Shown here piece by piece: positions 14,650 through 23,040 of a stretch of 64,000 bases of DNA. This stretch comes from DATFDN01 sp963756545 (GTDB taxonomy: Bacteria > Pseudomonadota > Alphaproteobacteria > Acetobacterales > Acetobacteraceae). The notes under the pieces were generated by a model. That model searched no databases, was not told where the DNA came from, and worked only from the letters and a program-made list of their open reading frames with translations. The translations under genes were made by a program, and so were the position numbers. The stretch lies in NCBI GenBank assembly GCA_963756545.1, contig CAVWNY010000001.1, positions 558,001 through 622,000 on the forward strand. Reading direction: 5' to 3'. Within the stretch, counting starts at the first letter, position 1, and each line of letters starts with the position of its first letter.

Positions 14650-15102
14650 TCAGCGGCCCAGCAGGTCCGCCAGGCGCTGCCGCTCGGCCTCCGTCAACGG
14701 GACCGGCGCGGCGCCGGCGCGGCGGCGGGCCAGCAGCACCACACCCGCGCCGGTGGCGACCGCGATCACCGGAGCGCCCCACAGCAGCAGGGTCAGAGCG
14801 TCGAATGGTGGCGAAAGCCGGATGAAGTCGCCGTAGCGCGCGACCATCCAGGCGACCACCTGCCGGTCGCTGTCGCCGGCCGCGACGCGTTGGCGGATGA
14901 TGCGTCGCAGGTCCTTCGCCAGATCGGCGTCGGACTGTTCCACGCTTTCGTTCTGGCAGACCAGACAGCGGAGCTGCTCGCCCAGCGCCTCCGCCCGCCG
15001 CTCCTGCGCGGAATTTGCCAGCATCTCACCCGGATCGCTCACGGCGTACGCGCCACCGGCGAGCGGCAACAGCAGGGCGAGCACGGCAAGCAACCGCTTC
15101 AT
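14650..15102 (-). CDS. ccmH: Cytochrome c maturation protein CcmH
   Basis: CcmH is a periplasmic thioredoxin-like oxidoreductase that helps reduce apocytochrome c before heme attachment. The 150-residue protein starts with a signal peptide (KRLLAVLALLLPLAGGAYA), followed by the family-defining LRCLVCQNESVEQSDADLAKDLR motif (CxxC near residue 46), RQVVAWMVARYGDFI and a C-terminal membrane helix. This is the short alphaproteobacterial form with CcmI separate. The start at 15102 overlaps the stop of ccmG (ATGA), which shows translational coupling. Confidence 0.93.
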   Translation of the reverse strand: MKRLLAVLALLLPLAGGAYAVSDPGEMLANSAQERRAEALGEQLRCLVCQNESVEQSDADLAKDLRRIIRQRVAAGDSDRQVVAWMVARYGDFIRLSPPFDALTLLLWGAPVIAVATGAGVVLLARRRAGAAPVPLTEAERQRLADLLGR

Positions 15103-15659
15103 GATAATGCCTGCATTTTCGGCAACACGTCCTGGCGGACGGTGTCGGCCGACAATCCGCCCGCCCAGCGCCAGCGCACGACGCCTGCCGCGTCCACCAG
15201 ATAGCTCTCCGGCACGCCGTAGAGTCCGAAATCGATCCCGACCGTCCCCGCCTCGTCGCGCGCCACGCGCACATAGGGGTTTCCGTACTGATCCAGGAAG
15301 CGCGCGGTGGCGTCGGGTTTGTCCTTGTAGGCGATCCCCCACAAAGTCACGCCGGCGCGTTTCAGTTCTGCCAACGCCGGTGCCTCCTCGGCGCAGGGGA
15401 TGCACCACGAGGCGAAGAAGTTCACCACCGCCGGGCGGCCGGGGGCGATGACCTCGGCGCTCGAAAAGCCTCGCGACGGCGCCTGCCCGGGCAGCGTGAA
15501 CCTCGGCAGGGGCTTGCCGACCAGCATCGAGGGCAGGGCGTGCGGATCGTAGCGGCCTTCCTGCATCCGCACGAGCAGCGCCGTGAACGCGCCCCCCGCC
15601 CCGGCGGCGATGCCGAGCGGGGCGAGGAGCAGCAGCCGGCGGCGAGTGGTCGGGGTCAT
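15099..15659 (-). CDS. ccmG: Thiol:disulfide interchange protein CcmG/DsbE
   Basis: CcmG supplies electrons to the heme ligation site of apocytochromes c. The 186-residue protein has an N-terminal signal anchor (RRLLLLAPLGIAAGAGG), the thioredoxin-fold strand PAVVNFFASWCIPCAEEAPAL with the redox pair at C86/C89, and the later GVPESYLVDAAGVV cis-proline region. The CcmG-specific phrase GKPLPRFTLPG precedes the fold. It begins 1 bp after the ccmF stop and overlaps ccmH at the other end, so the genes are tightly co-transcribed. Confidence 0.94.
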   Translation of the reverse strand: MTPTTRRRLLLLAPLGIAAGAGGAFTALLVRMQEGRYDPHALPSMLVGKPLPRFTLPGQAPSRGFSSAEVIAPGRPAVVNFFASWCIPCAEEAPALAELKRAGVTLWGIAYKDKPDATARFLDQYGNPYVRVARDEAGTVGIDFGLYGVPESYLVDAAGVVRWRWAGGLSADTVRQDVLPKMQALS

Positions 15660-15660
15660 C

Positions 15661-17634
15661 TTATTCCGCCGGCACGGGTTGCACGGCGCGGCGGCCCCGA
15701 CGGGACGGTGCGCCGACGCGCAGCCGGCGGTCGGCGAGCGACAGCGCCCCGCCCGCCGCCATGACCAGCGCCCCCAGCCAAATCCACGGCGCCAGGAGAT
15801 TGACGTGCAGGCGCAGCACCACCGCCCCGCCGCGCTCGTCGCCGAGCACGGCGTACAAGTCGCGCACCCCGTTCGTGGTGATAGCGGCGTCGCTGACCGT
15901 CTGGTGCTGGGCGGTGAAGGTGTGGCGGGCGGGGTGCATCAGCGCGACCGGCCGCCCGCCCCGCGTCACCCGCACATCCGCCTCCCGCGAGGTGTAGTCC
16001 GGCCCGGGCGCGTCGTGCAGGCCAAGCAGCGTCCAGCCGTAGCCACCGAGCGTCACCGTCTGCCCCGGCGTCACCGCGACGACCGTGCTGCTGGCGAGCG
16101 ACATCCCGGCGATGCCGGCGATCGTCACGCCCAGTCCGGCATGCGCCACCGCCGCGCCCCACACGGCCAGCGGCTGCGCGCCGAGCCGGGCGCGGGTGGC
16201 GCGCCAGGGCACGCGGAACAGGCGCACCCGAGACACCAGTTCGGCGCTGGCCCCCAGGATCAGCCACGCGGCGGCGGCGAAGCCGAGCGCGGCGAAGGCC
16301 TGCCGTACGCCGGCCGCGACCGCGATTCCCACCAACGCAGCAATCAGCGCGGCCCACCACAGCTTCATCAGCGCCGCGCCCAAATCGGCGCGCTTCCATG
16401 GCAGCACCGGCCCGAGGCTCATTGCGGCGAACAGCGGCACGGCGAGCGGCAACACGGTGTCATGGAAATAGGGCGGCCCGACGCTCAGCTTGGCGCCGAA
16501 CGCCAGCTCGGCCATCGGCGGATACATCGTCCCGGTCAGCACCACCGCGGCGATCGAGCACAGCAGGATGTTGTTCAGCACGATCGCGCCCTCGCGCGAG
16601 AGCGGGGCGAACAGGCCGGCGGGCGACAGCACCGGGGCGCGCAGCGCGAAGAGCAGCAGGCTGCCGCCAATCACGATCGCGAGCAATGCCAGGATGAACA
16701 CGCCTCGTGTCGGGTCGTTGGCGAAGCTGTGGACCGAGTTGAGCAGCCCCGAGCGCACCATGAACGTGCCCGACAGGCTCAGCGAGAACGTGCCGATGGC
16801 GAGCAGGATCGTCCAGATTTTCAGCGCCTCGCGCTTCTCGACCACGATCGCCGAATGCAGGAGCGCGGTGCCGGTGAGCCACGGCAGCAGCGAGGCGTTC
16901 TCCACCGGGTCCCAGAACCAGTACCCACCCCAGCCCAGCACGTAGTACGACCACCACGACCCGAGCGCGATGCCGCCGGTGAGCAGGGCCCATGACGCCA
17001 GCGTCCAGGGCCGCACCCAGCGTCCCCAGGCGGCATCGACGCGGCCCTCCAGCAGCGCCGCCACGGCGAACGCGAAGGGAATCGCGAAGCCGACATAGCC
17101 CGCGTAGAGGATCGGCGGATGGATCGCCAGGCCGGGATCCTGCAACAGCGGGTTGATGTTCTGCCCCTGGATCGGCGGCGGCCAGACGCGGGCGAACGGG
17201 TTCGACACCGTCAGCGCGAACAGCAGAAAGCCCGCCGAGGTGAAGCCGAGCACGCCGATCACCCGCGCCCGCAGCGCGGACGGCAGGTTCCGGCCGAACA
17301 GCCCGACCATGCAGCCGCACAGGGCCAGGATCAGGCACCACAGGAGGATGGACCCCTCGTGGTTCCCCCAGGTGCCGGTGATCTTGTAGAACAGCGGCTC
17401 GATGCTGCTCGAATACTGGGCGACGCCGAGCACGGAGAAGTCGTCCGACACCGCACTGGCAACCAGGCAGCCGTAGGACGTGGCCAGCGCGATCAGCTGG
17501 CCGAGCGCGAGCGCCGGGGCGGCGGCCATCAGGCGCGCGTCGCGATTATGGGCGCCCCACAGCGGCAGCACCGCCTGCGCGCCCGCCAACGCGACGGCGA
17601 GCGCCAGGGCGAAATGGCCGAGTTCGGGGGTCAA
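15661..17634 (-). CDS. ccmF: Heme lyase subunit CcmF
   Basis: CcmF is the integral-membrane heme lyase that joins heme to apocytochrome c. The 657-residue protein has many membrane spans and the tryptophan-rich heme-handling WWD domain at about residues 235-250 (GWGGYWFWDPVENASLLPW). Other conserved parts are ITGTWGNHEGSILLW near residue 90, IHPPILYAGYVGF near 171 and YPPMAELAFGAKLSVGPPYF. The periplasmic region near the C-terminus is standard. The upstream gap to ccmE (17635-17848) carries two dispersed palindromes, so mRNA processing or a partial terminator may separate ccmCDE from ccmFGHI. Confidence 0.95.
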   Translation of the reverse strand: MTPELGHFALALAVALAGAQAVLPLWGAHNRDARLMAAAPALALGQLIALATSYGCLVASAVSDDFSVLGVAQYSSSIEPLFYKITGTWGNHEGSILLWCLILALCGCMVGLFGRNLPSALRARVIGVLGFTSAGFLLFALTVSNPFARVWPPPIQGQNINPLLQDPGLAIHPPILYAGYVGFAIPFAFAVAALLEGRVDAAWGRWVRPWTLASWALLTGGIALGSWWSYYVLGWGGYWFWDPVENASLLPWLTGTALLHSAIVVEKREALKIWTILLAIGTFSLSLSGTFMVRSGLLNSVHSFANDPTRGVFILALLAIVIGGSLLLFALRAPVLSPAGLFAPLSREGAIVLNNILLCSIAAVVLTGTMYPPMAELAFGAKLSVGPPYFHDTVLPLAVPLFAAMSLGPVLPWKRADLGAALMKLWWAALIAALVGIAVAAGVRQAFAALGFAAAAWLILGASAELVSRVRLFRVPWRATRARLGAQPLAVWGAAVAHAGLGVTIAGIAGMSLASSTVVAVTPGQTVTLGGYGWTLLGLHDAPGPDYTSREADVRVTRGGRPVALMHPARHTFTAQHQTVSDAAITTNGVRDLYAVLGDERGGAVVLRLHVNLLAPWIWLGALVMAAGGALSLADRRLRVGAPSRRGRRAVQPVPAE

Positions 17635-17640
17635 GGGGGG

Positions 17641-17695
17641 GCACTCCGGAGCCGACCCCTCCCCCCGGCCCCCTCCGGCAAGGAGAGGGGGAGAG
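17641..17695. repeat. CCCTCCCC-type dispersed palindrome
   Basis: C-rich and G-rich runs (CCCCTCCCCCCGGCCCC, then AGGAGAGGGGGAG) around a short CGGCAA loop. It is the same family as 11983-12066 and 50958-51058, here within the ccm operon. Confidence 0.65.
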
Positions 17696-17704
17696 AAATA
17701 GTGT

Positions 17705-17785
17705 CGTCATGCCCGCGAATGCGGGTATCCACGTCTTCGTGGGCGGCCAAGGTAGACGTGGATACCCGCATTCGCGGGCATGACG
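17705..17785. repeat. Perfect 32-bp inverted repeat (CGTCATGCCCGCG element)
   Basis: The left arm 17705-17736 and right arm 17754-17785 are exact reverse complements over 32 bases, with a 17-base loop. The element sits in the ccmE-ccmF intergenic space. Related copies are at 9456-9490 (one arm), 42021-42118 and, diverged, 57949-57984. Confidence 0.9.
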
Positions 17786-17848
17786 GCATGACGCTGGGGT
17801 CGTCTTGGGACGTTTTCATAGCAGGGGTTACGCACACGAACCCGGTCA

Positions 17849-18352
17849 TCATCGCCCGCCCACCGGCTCGGTAATCCCGTCCCAGCTCGCCGCCGTGGGC
17901 GGCGGCCCACTGGTCGGGTTCCAGCGCCCGCTTTTCTTCAGCGCCTCCACGACCTCCTTCGGCATGTAGTTCTCATCGTGCTTGGCCAGCACCTCGGAGG
18001 CGCGGAAGCTGCCGTCCGGCGCGACCGCGCCGAGGGCGACGATGCCCTGGCCCTCGCGGAACAGGTCGGGCAGGATGCCCGGATAGTCCACCCGCACCGC
18101 GGCACGCCCGTCGGTGACGCGAAACATCGCCTCGGGGTGGCCATCGACCGTCGCGCGCCGCACGCTGCCCGCCTCCACCAGCCCGCCCAGACGGAAGATA
18201 CGGCCCGGCGGGAGCGCCTCGTCGGCGATCTGCGACGGCGAGACGAAGAACATGAGATTGCCGCTGAACGCCGATAGCGCCAGCGCGCTCGCCGAGCCGA
18301 GCCCGACCCCGCAGGCGAGCAGGACATAGAGGCGGCGCCGCTTGCGGGTCAT
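17849..18352 (-). CDS. ccmE: Cytochrome c maturation heme chaperone CcmE
   Basis: CcmE binds heme covalently in the periplasm and hands it to CcmF. The 167-residue protein has an N-terminal anchor (RRLYVLLACGVGLGSASALAL), the OB-fold beginning ALPPGRIFRLGGLVEAGSV, VDYPGILPDLFREGQGIVA, and the heme-attachment motif HDENY with His125 and Tyr129. The start at 18352 lies inside the end of ccmD, so the two overlap by 4 bp. Confidence 0.95.
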   Translation of the reverse strand: MTRKRRRLYVLLACGVGLGSASALALSAFSGNLMFFVSPSQIADEALPPGRIFRLGGLVEAGSVRRATVDGHPEAMFRVTDGRAAVRVDYPGILPDLFREGQGIVALGAVAPDGSFRASEVLAKHDENYMPKEVVEALKKSGRWNPTSGPPPTAASWDGITEPVGGR

Positions 18353-18492
18353 CGGCGCCTCCGCGCGCGCGGATCGACCGCGGCGAGCCGGCGGACGGCC
18401 GCGCGCATCCGCGTCCACGCCGCCAGCGCGAATCCGCCGGGAATCAGAATGCCGAGCGCGTACGACCCGGCGACATAGGGCAGATGCGTCAC
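18349..18492 (-). CDS. ccmD: Heme exporter protein CcmD
   Basis: This 47-residue protein starts with GTG inside the ccmC stop (GTGA overlap) and overlaps ccmE at its end. It has one membrane helix (GSYALGILIPGGFALAAW, about residues 9-26) preceded by HLPYVAGSY and followed by an arginine-rich cytoplasmic tail. This is the standard CcmD layout, a small subunit that helps release holo-CcmE from the CcmABC complex. Confidence 0.85.
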   Translation of the reverse strand: MTHLPYVAGSYALGILIPGGFALAAWTRMRAAVRRLAAVDPRARRRR

Positions 18493-19259
18493 GCCACCTC
18501 CGCTTCCGCCGCCCGGGCCATCAGCAGCCCGCGGATGCGCCGCTCCATCACCGCCGCGCGCAGCCGGGCCGTGACGATGGCGGCGAAGCCGAGCGTGTAG
18601 CCGAGCGTGGTGAACAGCAGCGGCCAGAGCATCCCGACATACATGGTCGGCGCGCCGGTGAGCGTGATGGTCGCCGGCTGGTGCAGCGTGCTCCACCAAT
18701 CGACGCTGAACTTGATGATCGGCAGGTTGATTACGCCGACCAGCGCCAGGATGGCGCCGGCGCGATAGCCGCGCTCGGGGCTGTCGAAGGCGCGCACCAG
18801 TGCGATATGGCCGAGATAGAGGAAGAACAGCACGAGCACCGAGGTGAGCCGTGCGTCCCACACCCACCACGCCCCCCACATCGGCTTGCCCCAGAGACTG
18901 CCGCTGGCGAGGCAGAGTGCGGTGAAGGCCGCACCCACCGGCCCGATCTCGACCGCCGCGAGGTCGGCCAGCGGATGCCGCCAGACCAGGGCGACGGCCG
19001 AACTGAGCGCGAGGCAGAGATAGCCGGCCGATGCCAGCCACGCCGCCGGGACGTGGACATACATGATCCGCACGGCGTCGCCCTGCTGCCAGTCCGCCGG
19101 CGAGAAGAACAGGCCCCAGACCAGCCCGATGGCGGTCAGGAGCAGCGCCCCGGCGCTCAGCCAGGGGAGAATGCTCCCCGACAGGCGCAGGAACCGCCCC
19201 GGATTGGCGAAACGGTGCAGGCTGCGCGGCTGGGGTGCGAGGCTGGCAGACATGGTCAC
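18489..19259 (-). CDS. ccmC: Heme exporter / heme-handling protein CcmC
   Basis: CcmC presents heme to CcmE on the periplasmic side. The 256-residue protein has six membrane segments and the WWD motif (WGAWWVWDARLTS, about residues 128-140). Expected histidine ligands flank it, one at about residue 69 in YVHVP and one in WWSTLHQPATI. It is the first gene of the run: ccmA and ccmB, which encode the ABC partner, are not next to it. The start may be at 19259 or at the ATG six bases further in. Confidence 0.95.
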   Translation of the reverse strand: MTMSASLAPQPRSLHRFANPGRFLRLSGSILPWLSAGALLLTAIGLVWGLFFSPADWQQGDAVRIMYVHVPAAWLASAGYLCLALSSAVALVWRHPLADLAAVEIGPVGAAFTALCLASGSLWGKPMWGAWWVWDARLTSVLVLFFLYLGHIALVRAFDSPERGYRAGAILALVGVINLPIIKFSVDWWSTLHQPATITLTGAPTMYVGMLWPLLFTTLGYTLGFAAIVTARLRAAVMERRIRGLLMARAAEAEVA

Positions 19260-19394
19260 ATGGACACTCCGGCTGGCTTCTTAGCCCAGGCGCGGGCGTC
19301 GATGAAGCGGGCCGGGAATTGCTTCCCGGTAACGGGCAACGCATCTAGTAGGTGCGCGGACGCGTGCGAGGCAAGAGTGTGACGGAGGCGAACG

Positions 19395-19868
19395 ATGACG
19401 ACGGAATCCCCACCGCTGGTTGGGCACGCGGCGTGGGCAGCGCTCGCTTCGCTGCCATCCGGCATTGTCTTCGCCCGCGAGGAGGGCTGGCTCGCCGTCG
19501 AGGAGTTCATCGCGGTGATTCGGCGCTCCGACCTGAACCGGCCGGTGGACGACGTGGAATGGATGGCGGCGATGCTGGCCAACTCCAACCTCGTGGTGAC
19601 TGCGCGCGAGGCGGACGCACCGCGCCGGCTGATCGGGGTGGCCCGCAGCGTCACGGACTTCGCTTACTGCTGTTACCTCTCGGACCTTTGCGTGGATGAG
19701 GCCTGGCAGGGGCGCGGCATCGGGCGGGCGCTGATCGGCGAGACCAAGCGCATCCTGGGGCCGCGAGCCATGCTGCTCCTGCTCTCGGCCCCGAAGCCGA
19801 TGACCTACTATCCGCGGATCGGGATGGAGCCGGTCCGGAACGGATTCATCATTCGCCGCGATGCGTAG
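19395..19868 (+). CDS. GNAT-family N-acetyltransferase
   Basis: The 157-residue protein has the GNAT acetyl-CoA binding signature LSDLCVDEAWQGRGIGRALIGETKR (V-x-x-x-x-Q-G-x-G-I/R at about residues 98-108), preceded by the strand LIGVARSVTDFAYCCYL and followed by YYPRIGMEPV. An ATG with a GGAGG sequence upstream supports the start. The substrate is unknown. It is divergent from ccmC. Confidence 0.88.
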   Translation: MTTESPPLVGHAAWAALASLPSGIVFAREEGWLAVEEFIAVIRRSDLNRPVDDVEWMAAMLANSNLVVTAREADAPRRLIGVARSVTDFAYCCYLSDLCVDEAWQGRGIGRALIGETKRILGPRAMLLLLSAPKPMTYYPRIGMEPVRNGFIIRRDA

Positions 19869-19886
19869 TGCGGCGCGGAGCAAGGA

Positions 19887-20373
19887 ATGGATGAGGTAAA
19901 GCTTGACAGCCTGTACGAGCGCGACGCGCTGGCCTGGGCCGAGCAGCAGGGGGCGCTGCTGCGCCGGCTCGCCGCAGGTGAAGCGGTGAACGAGGCGGTG
20001 GACTGGCCCAACGTGATCGAGGAGCTGCAGGACGTGGGGTTATCGGAGCTGCGGGCCTGCCGGAGTTCTGGTTCGCCAGGCGCTGGTGCATCTGCTCAAG
20101 CTCCATGCCTGGCCGGCCAGCCCGGCAGCGGGGCACTGGCGTGACGAGGCAGGAGCGTTTCTTGCCGACGCAGAGGATCGGTTCACTCCATCTATGCGCC
20201 AACGGATCGGCCTGGATGAACTCTATACGAAGGCGCTCCACCTCGCACGAGCGGCCACGGACACCACGGGCACCCCCCGCCCTTTTTCCGAAACGTGTCC
20301 CTTCAGGCTTGACGAGCTGCTGGCCGACGGCCCCGATGTGGCCGCACTGGCTGCGAGAATGAGCGGACCCTGA
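19887..20373 (+). pseudogene. DUF29-family protein, frameshifted
   Basis: The first frame (MDEVKLDSLYERDALAWAEQQGALLRRL ... VIEELQDVGLSELRAC) matches the N-terminal half of the DUF29 family. The second half (VRQALVHLLKLHAWP ... RIGLDELYTKALHLARAATD ... PFSETCPFRLDELL) continues one base out of frame from about 20075. Removing one G from the TCTGG at about 20067-20071 joins the halves into a protein of about 160 residues, the normal family length. DUF29 proteins are of unknown function. This is either a sequencing error or a recent frameshift, since both halves otherwise retain the family pattern. Confidence 0.75.
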
Positions 20374-20551
20374 GGGATAAGCTCAGCAATCTGGTGTCGG
20401 CCTGGCCCCACTCACTTGCCTGAAAGCCGCATTGCCCGCTACTGGGCCGTTATGCTGGGCTTTACTCAGTTGCGGGCGACAGGACCGACTCGCGCAGCGG
20501 TCCGGTCATGAAGTCCCGAGCCGGACGCAAATCGCACCGGGGAGCAAGGAC

Positions 20552-21139
20552 ATGAGCGAGGCGAAGCTGCGGCGTTGGGATCTGGAAGAGTTTCTTGCCT
20601 GGGAGGAGCACCAGGCGGCGAAATACGAACTGGTCGATGGGCAGCCGATGATGATGACCGGCGGAACGCAGGCGCATTGGGTGATCACAGGCAACATCGT
20701 CGCCGCGCTCAATCCCTTGCTCCGTGGCTCCCGCTGCCGTTCGGGCGCATCCGATATCCGCATCATCACCGGCACGGGGAACGTCCGCTACCCCGATGCG
20801 GCGATCGATTGTGGCCCTTTCCGGCCAGGCGCGCGGGATGCCTCGAAGCTCACGGTCGCCTTCGAGGTGCTCTCCCGCACCACGGCGTGGGTGGATTTGC
20901 ACGAAAAGCTTCGCGACTACGATGCAACCCCGTCGATTCAGCGATACGTGATCATCTCGCAGGATGAGCCCCGCGCAATCGTATGGCTCCGCGACGACAG
21001 CGAGCGCCTCGCGGTGCAGGCCAGCGTCACCGGGCTGGATGGCGCTATCGACCTCGGGATATCCGGCATCAATCTGCCGATGGCCGACATCTACACGGGC
21101 ATCTCGTTCGAGCCTGGCAACGAGGAGCCGGCCGCGTGA
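20552..21139 (+). CDS. Uma2 / DUF820-family restriction-endonuclease-fold protein
   Basis: The 195-residue protein shows the Uma2-family pattern: WDLEEFLAWEEHQAAKYELVDGQP, THWVI-type helix (AHWVITGNIVAALNPLL), SDIRIITGTGNVRYPDAAIDCG, where the PD...(D/E)xK-like acidic site lies, LTVAFEVLSRTT and DLHEKLRDYDATPSIQRYVIISQ. The start is set by GGAGCAAGG upstream of the ATG at 20552. Uma2 proteins are often transposon-associated and scattered; function is unclear. Its stop lies at the start region of the EVE-domain gene. Confidence 0.85.
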   Translation: MSEAKLRRWDLEEFLAWEEHQAAKYELVDGQPMMMTGGTQAHWVITGNIVAALNPLLRGSRCRSGASDIRIITGTGNVRYPDAAIDCGPFRPGARDASKLTVAFEVLSRTTAWVDLHEKLRDYDATPSIQRYVIISQDEPRAIVWLRDDSERLAVQASVTGLDGAIDLGISGINLPMADIYTGISFEPGNEEPAA

Positions 21140-21155
21140 CCCAGGTACCTGGCTC

Positions 21156-21560
21156 GTGAAGACGGAGCCGGACGCCTTTTCGTGGGATCAGCAGGTGGCC
21201 AACGGCGTCGAGCCCTGGACCGGCGTGCGCAGCCACATGGCGAAGAACAACCTCAAGGCGATGCGGGTCGGGGATCGCGCGTTCTTCTACCACTCCAACG
21301 TGGGCAAGGAGATCGTCGGCGTGGTCGAGGTCGCGCGCGCGGCCTATCCCGACCCCACTGCGGACTCGGGTGACTGGGTGAGCGTCGATATGCGCGCCAT
21401 CGCCCCGATGCCCCATCCCGTGACCCTCGCCGCGATCAAGGCCGAGCCGGCGCTCGCGGATCTCGCGCTGGTGCGCCTGTCGCGGCTCTCGGTGGTGCCG
21501 GTCTCGCCGGAGCACTGGGCCTTCATCTGCCGCATGGGGGGATGGACGGCGCGGCGATGA
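21156..21560 (+). CDS. EVE-domain protein with a damaged or missing start
   Basis: EVE domains (PUA-like) bind modified bases or RNA. The frame reads WLVKTEPDAFSWDQQV, WTGVRSHMAKNNLKAM, RVGDRAFFYHSN, IVGVVEVARAAYPDP and ICRMGG, a near-complete EVE domain. The usual N-terminal Trp is encoded at 21150-21152, but no ATG or GTG precedes it in frame. The only in-frame start is a GTG at 21156, which removes Trp-Leu from the first strand. A GTG at 21136, overlapping the Uma2 stop, would give a normal N-terminus if one base were added between 21139 and 21150. I give the GTG start because it needs no correction, but the indel explanation is at least as likely. Confidence 0.7.
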   Translation: MKTEPDAFSWDQQVANGVEPWTGVRSHMAKNNLKAMRVGDRAFFYHSNVGKEIVGVVEVARAAYPDPTADSGDWVSVDMRAIAPMPHPVTLAAIKAEPALADLALVRLSRLSVVPVSPEHWAFICRMGGWTARR

Positions 21561-21863
21561 ATTCAGTCGCTGACCAGTACCGCCGGCCCTCCCCCAACCC
21601 CTTTGTATCTGGTGAAAGGCACCACGGAACGGCAACGGTGGTGCTGCGCAAGGTCTTGCGAAGCTTGACGGATTTTGCCTAGGACGACGGTACGGGTCGT
21701 CCACGATCGGCGAGAGTATCCCGGCTTCGCCCCGATCTCGCCGAAGCTTCGTGCCGGCTTCTCGGTGCCTTCCAGCACACGCGTTCATGCCCTGGAAGTT
21801 GCGTGAAGCTTTACCGAAATCGAGCCGAATCCGGCATACCAGCCCGGAAGTCTGGAGGAAGCC
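21561..21863. other. Intergenic region without a recognised gene
   Basis: About 300 bp. It contains a half-copy of the CCCTCCCCC motif near 21587-21597, a short imperfect stem (GCACCAC ... GTGGTGC, about 21619-21643), and a Shine-Dalgarno-like GGAGGAAG just before the beta-lactamase-like gene. No open frame with family similarity was seen on either strand. Confidence 0.6.
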
Positions 21864-22865
21864 ATGCAGCGCCGAAAATTCGTTCCGTTTGCAGCGTCAA
21901 TGCTTGCCGCGCCATGGGTGGTCAGGGCCGCGCTCGCAGACACCGTGGGCCCACAAGGGGGCGACGACCTCGATACGGCGCTTCAGCGGTTCGCGGCGCT
22001 GCCAGGCACGAAAAGCTACCTGCTGCATGTTGGTCCCGGCGGGTCGGCCGGCCAGATCGCGGAGCAGCCGGACCTCCTCCTCTTCACCGCCAGCGCCTAC
22101 AAGACCTTCGTGCTCGGGCAATACCTGCGCGACGTCGAGGCGGGCCGGCTGTCCGAAGATGAGCAGGTGCCGATCGACGACAGCGTGCGTATGATCAGCA
22201 GCCCGGTGTTCCTAAACCTCGCCGGCACGACCGAGGCGCGCTCCGTGCTGGAAGCGATGATTACGCACAGCGACAACACCGCGACCGACCTCGCAACGAT
22301 GAAGGTGGGTGCCGATCGGGTGCGCGCGCTCATCGCCCGGGCCGGCCTCTCCTCCATCCGCATCCCGGATTCTGGGCGGCTCTTCCTTTCGTACCTCCTT
22401 GGTGCGCGTGCGGGCGTGGATCTGGGCTGGTCGGGGATTCTGCAGGCCTTGGAACACCCGGCCGGCCCGTTTCGGCCGCCGCTCAACGACGTGATCACGC
22501 TGGCTGGGAATGCGCGGGACTTCGTGTCCTGGTACGAGCAGGCCCTGGCGGGGACGTTCTTCGCCAAGCCGGAGACGCTCATTGAGTTCAAGCGCATCCA
22601 GGCGATGTCCGTGCAGATCGCCCAGGCGGTACCGCCGGACACGGTCGCCTACGCCAAGGGCGGGGAATTCCCCGCGTCCGTATCCACGCTTAACGCCAAG
22701 ATCTTCGCCGGTCAGATAGTGGTCGGCAGCGATAATAAAGCCATACCGGTGACGTTCTGCTTCATCGTGAACTGGGATGCGCCGCCGGAGGGGTTTAATG
22801 AAACCGAGGCCGAGTTCTTCGCCGCCATCAAGGGCATCCTGGGTGTCGTGAAACAAACCTTGTAG
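21864..22865 (+). CDS. Class A beta-lactamase-like serine hydrolase, exported
   Basis: The 333-residue protein has a Tat-like leader (QRRKFVPFAASMLAAPWVV, cleavage probably near ALA). The serine-hydrolase motifs are S77-x-x-K80 (FTASAYK), S136-D-N138 (THSDNTATD) and K265-G-G (YAKGG, in place of KTG/KSG). An omega-loop Glu166 in an ExxLN context is not evident between the SDN and KGG motifs. Class A lactamases hydrolyse beta-lactams in the periplasm; without a clear deacylation glutamate this one could instead be a related peptidase or esterase. A GGAGGAAG ribosome binding site supports the start. Confidence 0.8.
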   Translation: MQRRKFVPFAASMLAAPWVVRAALADTVGPQGGDDLDTALQRFAALPGTKSYLLHVGPGGSAGQIAEQPDLLLFTASAYKTFVLGQYLRDVEAGRLSEDEQVPIDDSVRMISSPVFLNLAGTTEARSVLEAMITHSDNTATDLATMKVGADRVRALIARAGLSSIRIPDSGRLFLSYLLGARAGVDLGWSGILQALEHPAGPFRPPLNDVITLAGNARDFVSWYEQALAGTFFAKPETLIEFKRIQAMSVQIAQAVPPDTVAYAKGGEFPASVSTLNAKIFAGQIVVGSDNKAIPVTFCFIVNWDAPPEGFNETEAEFFAAIKGILGVVKQTL

Positions 22866-23040
22866 GGTAGGGCACTGCACCAGCCACACGGCTACGTGGC
22901 CGCCGTGCTGCACCAACCACCGCGCGGTTTGCGCCAGCTTTCAGGCGCGATGATATGGGAAAAAAAACGTGACTGCCGCGAATGCTGGCGGAGCAGCCGG
23001 ACCGCCTCCCTTCGGTCCACGCTCAACGCCAAGAGCTTCG

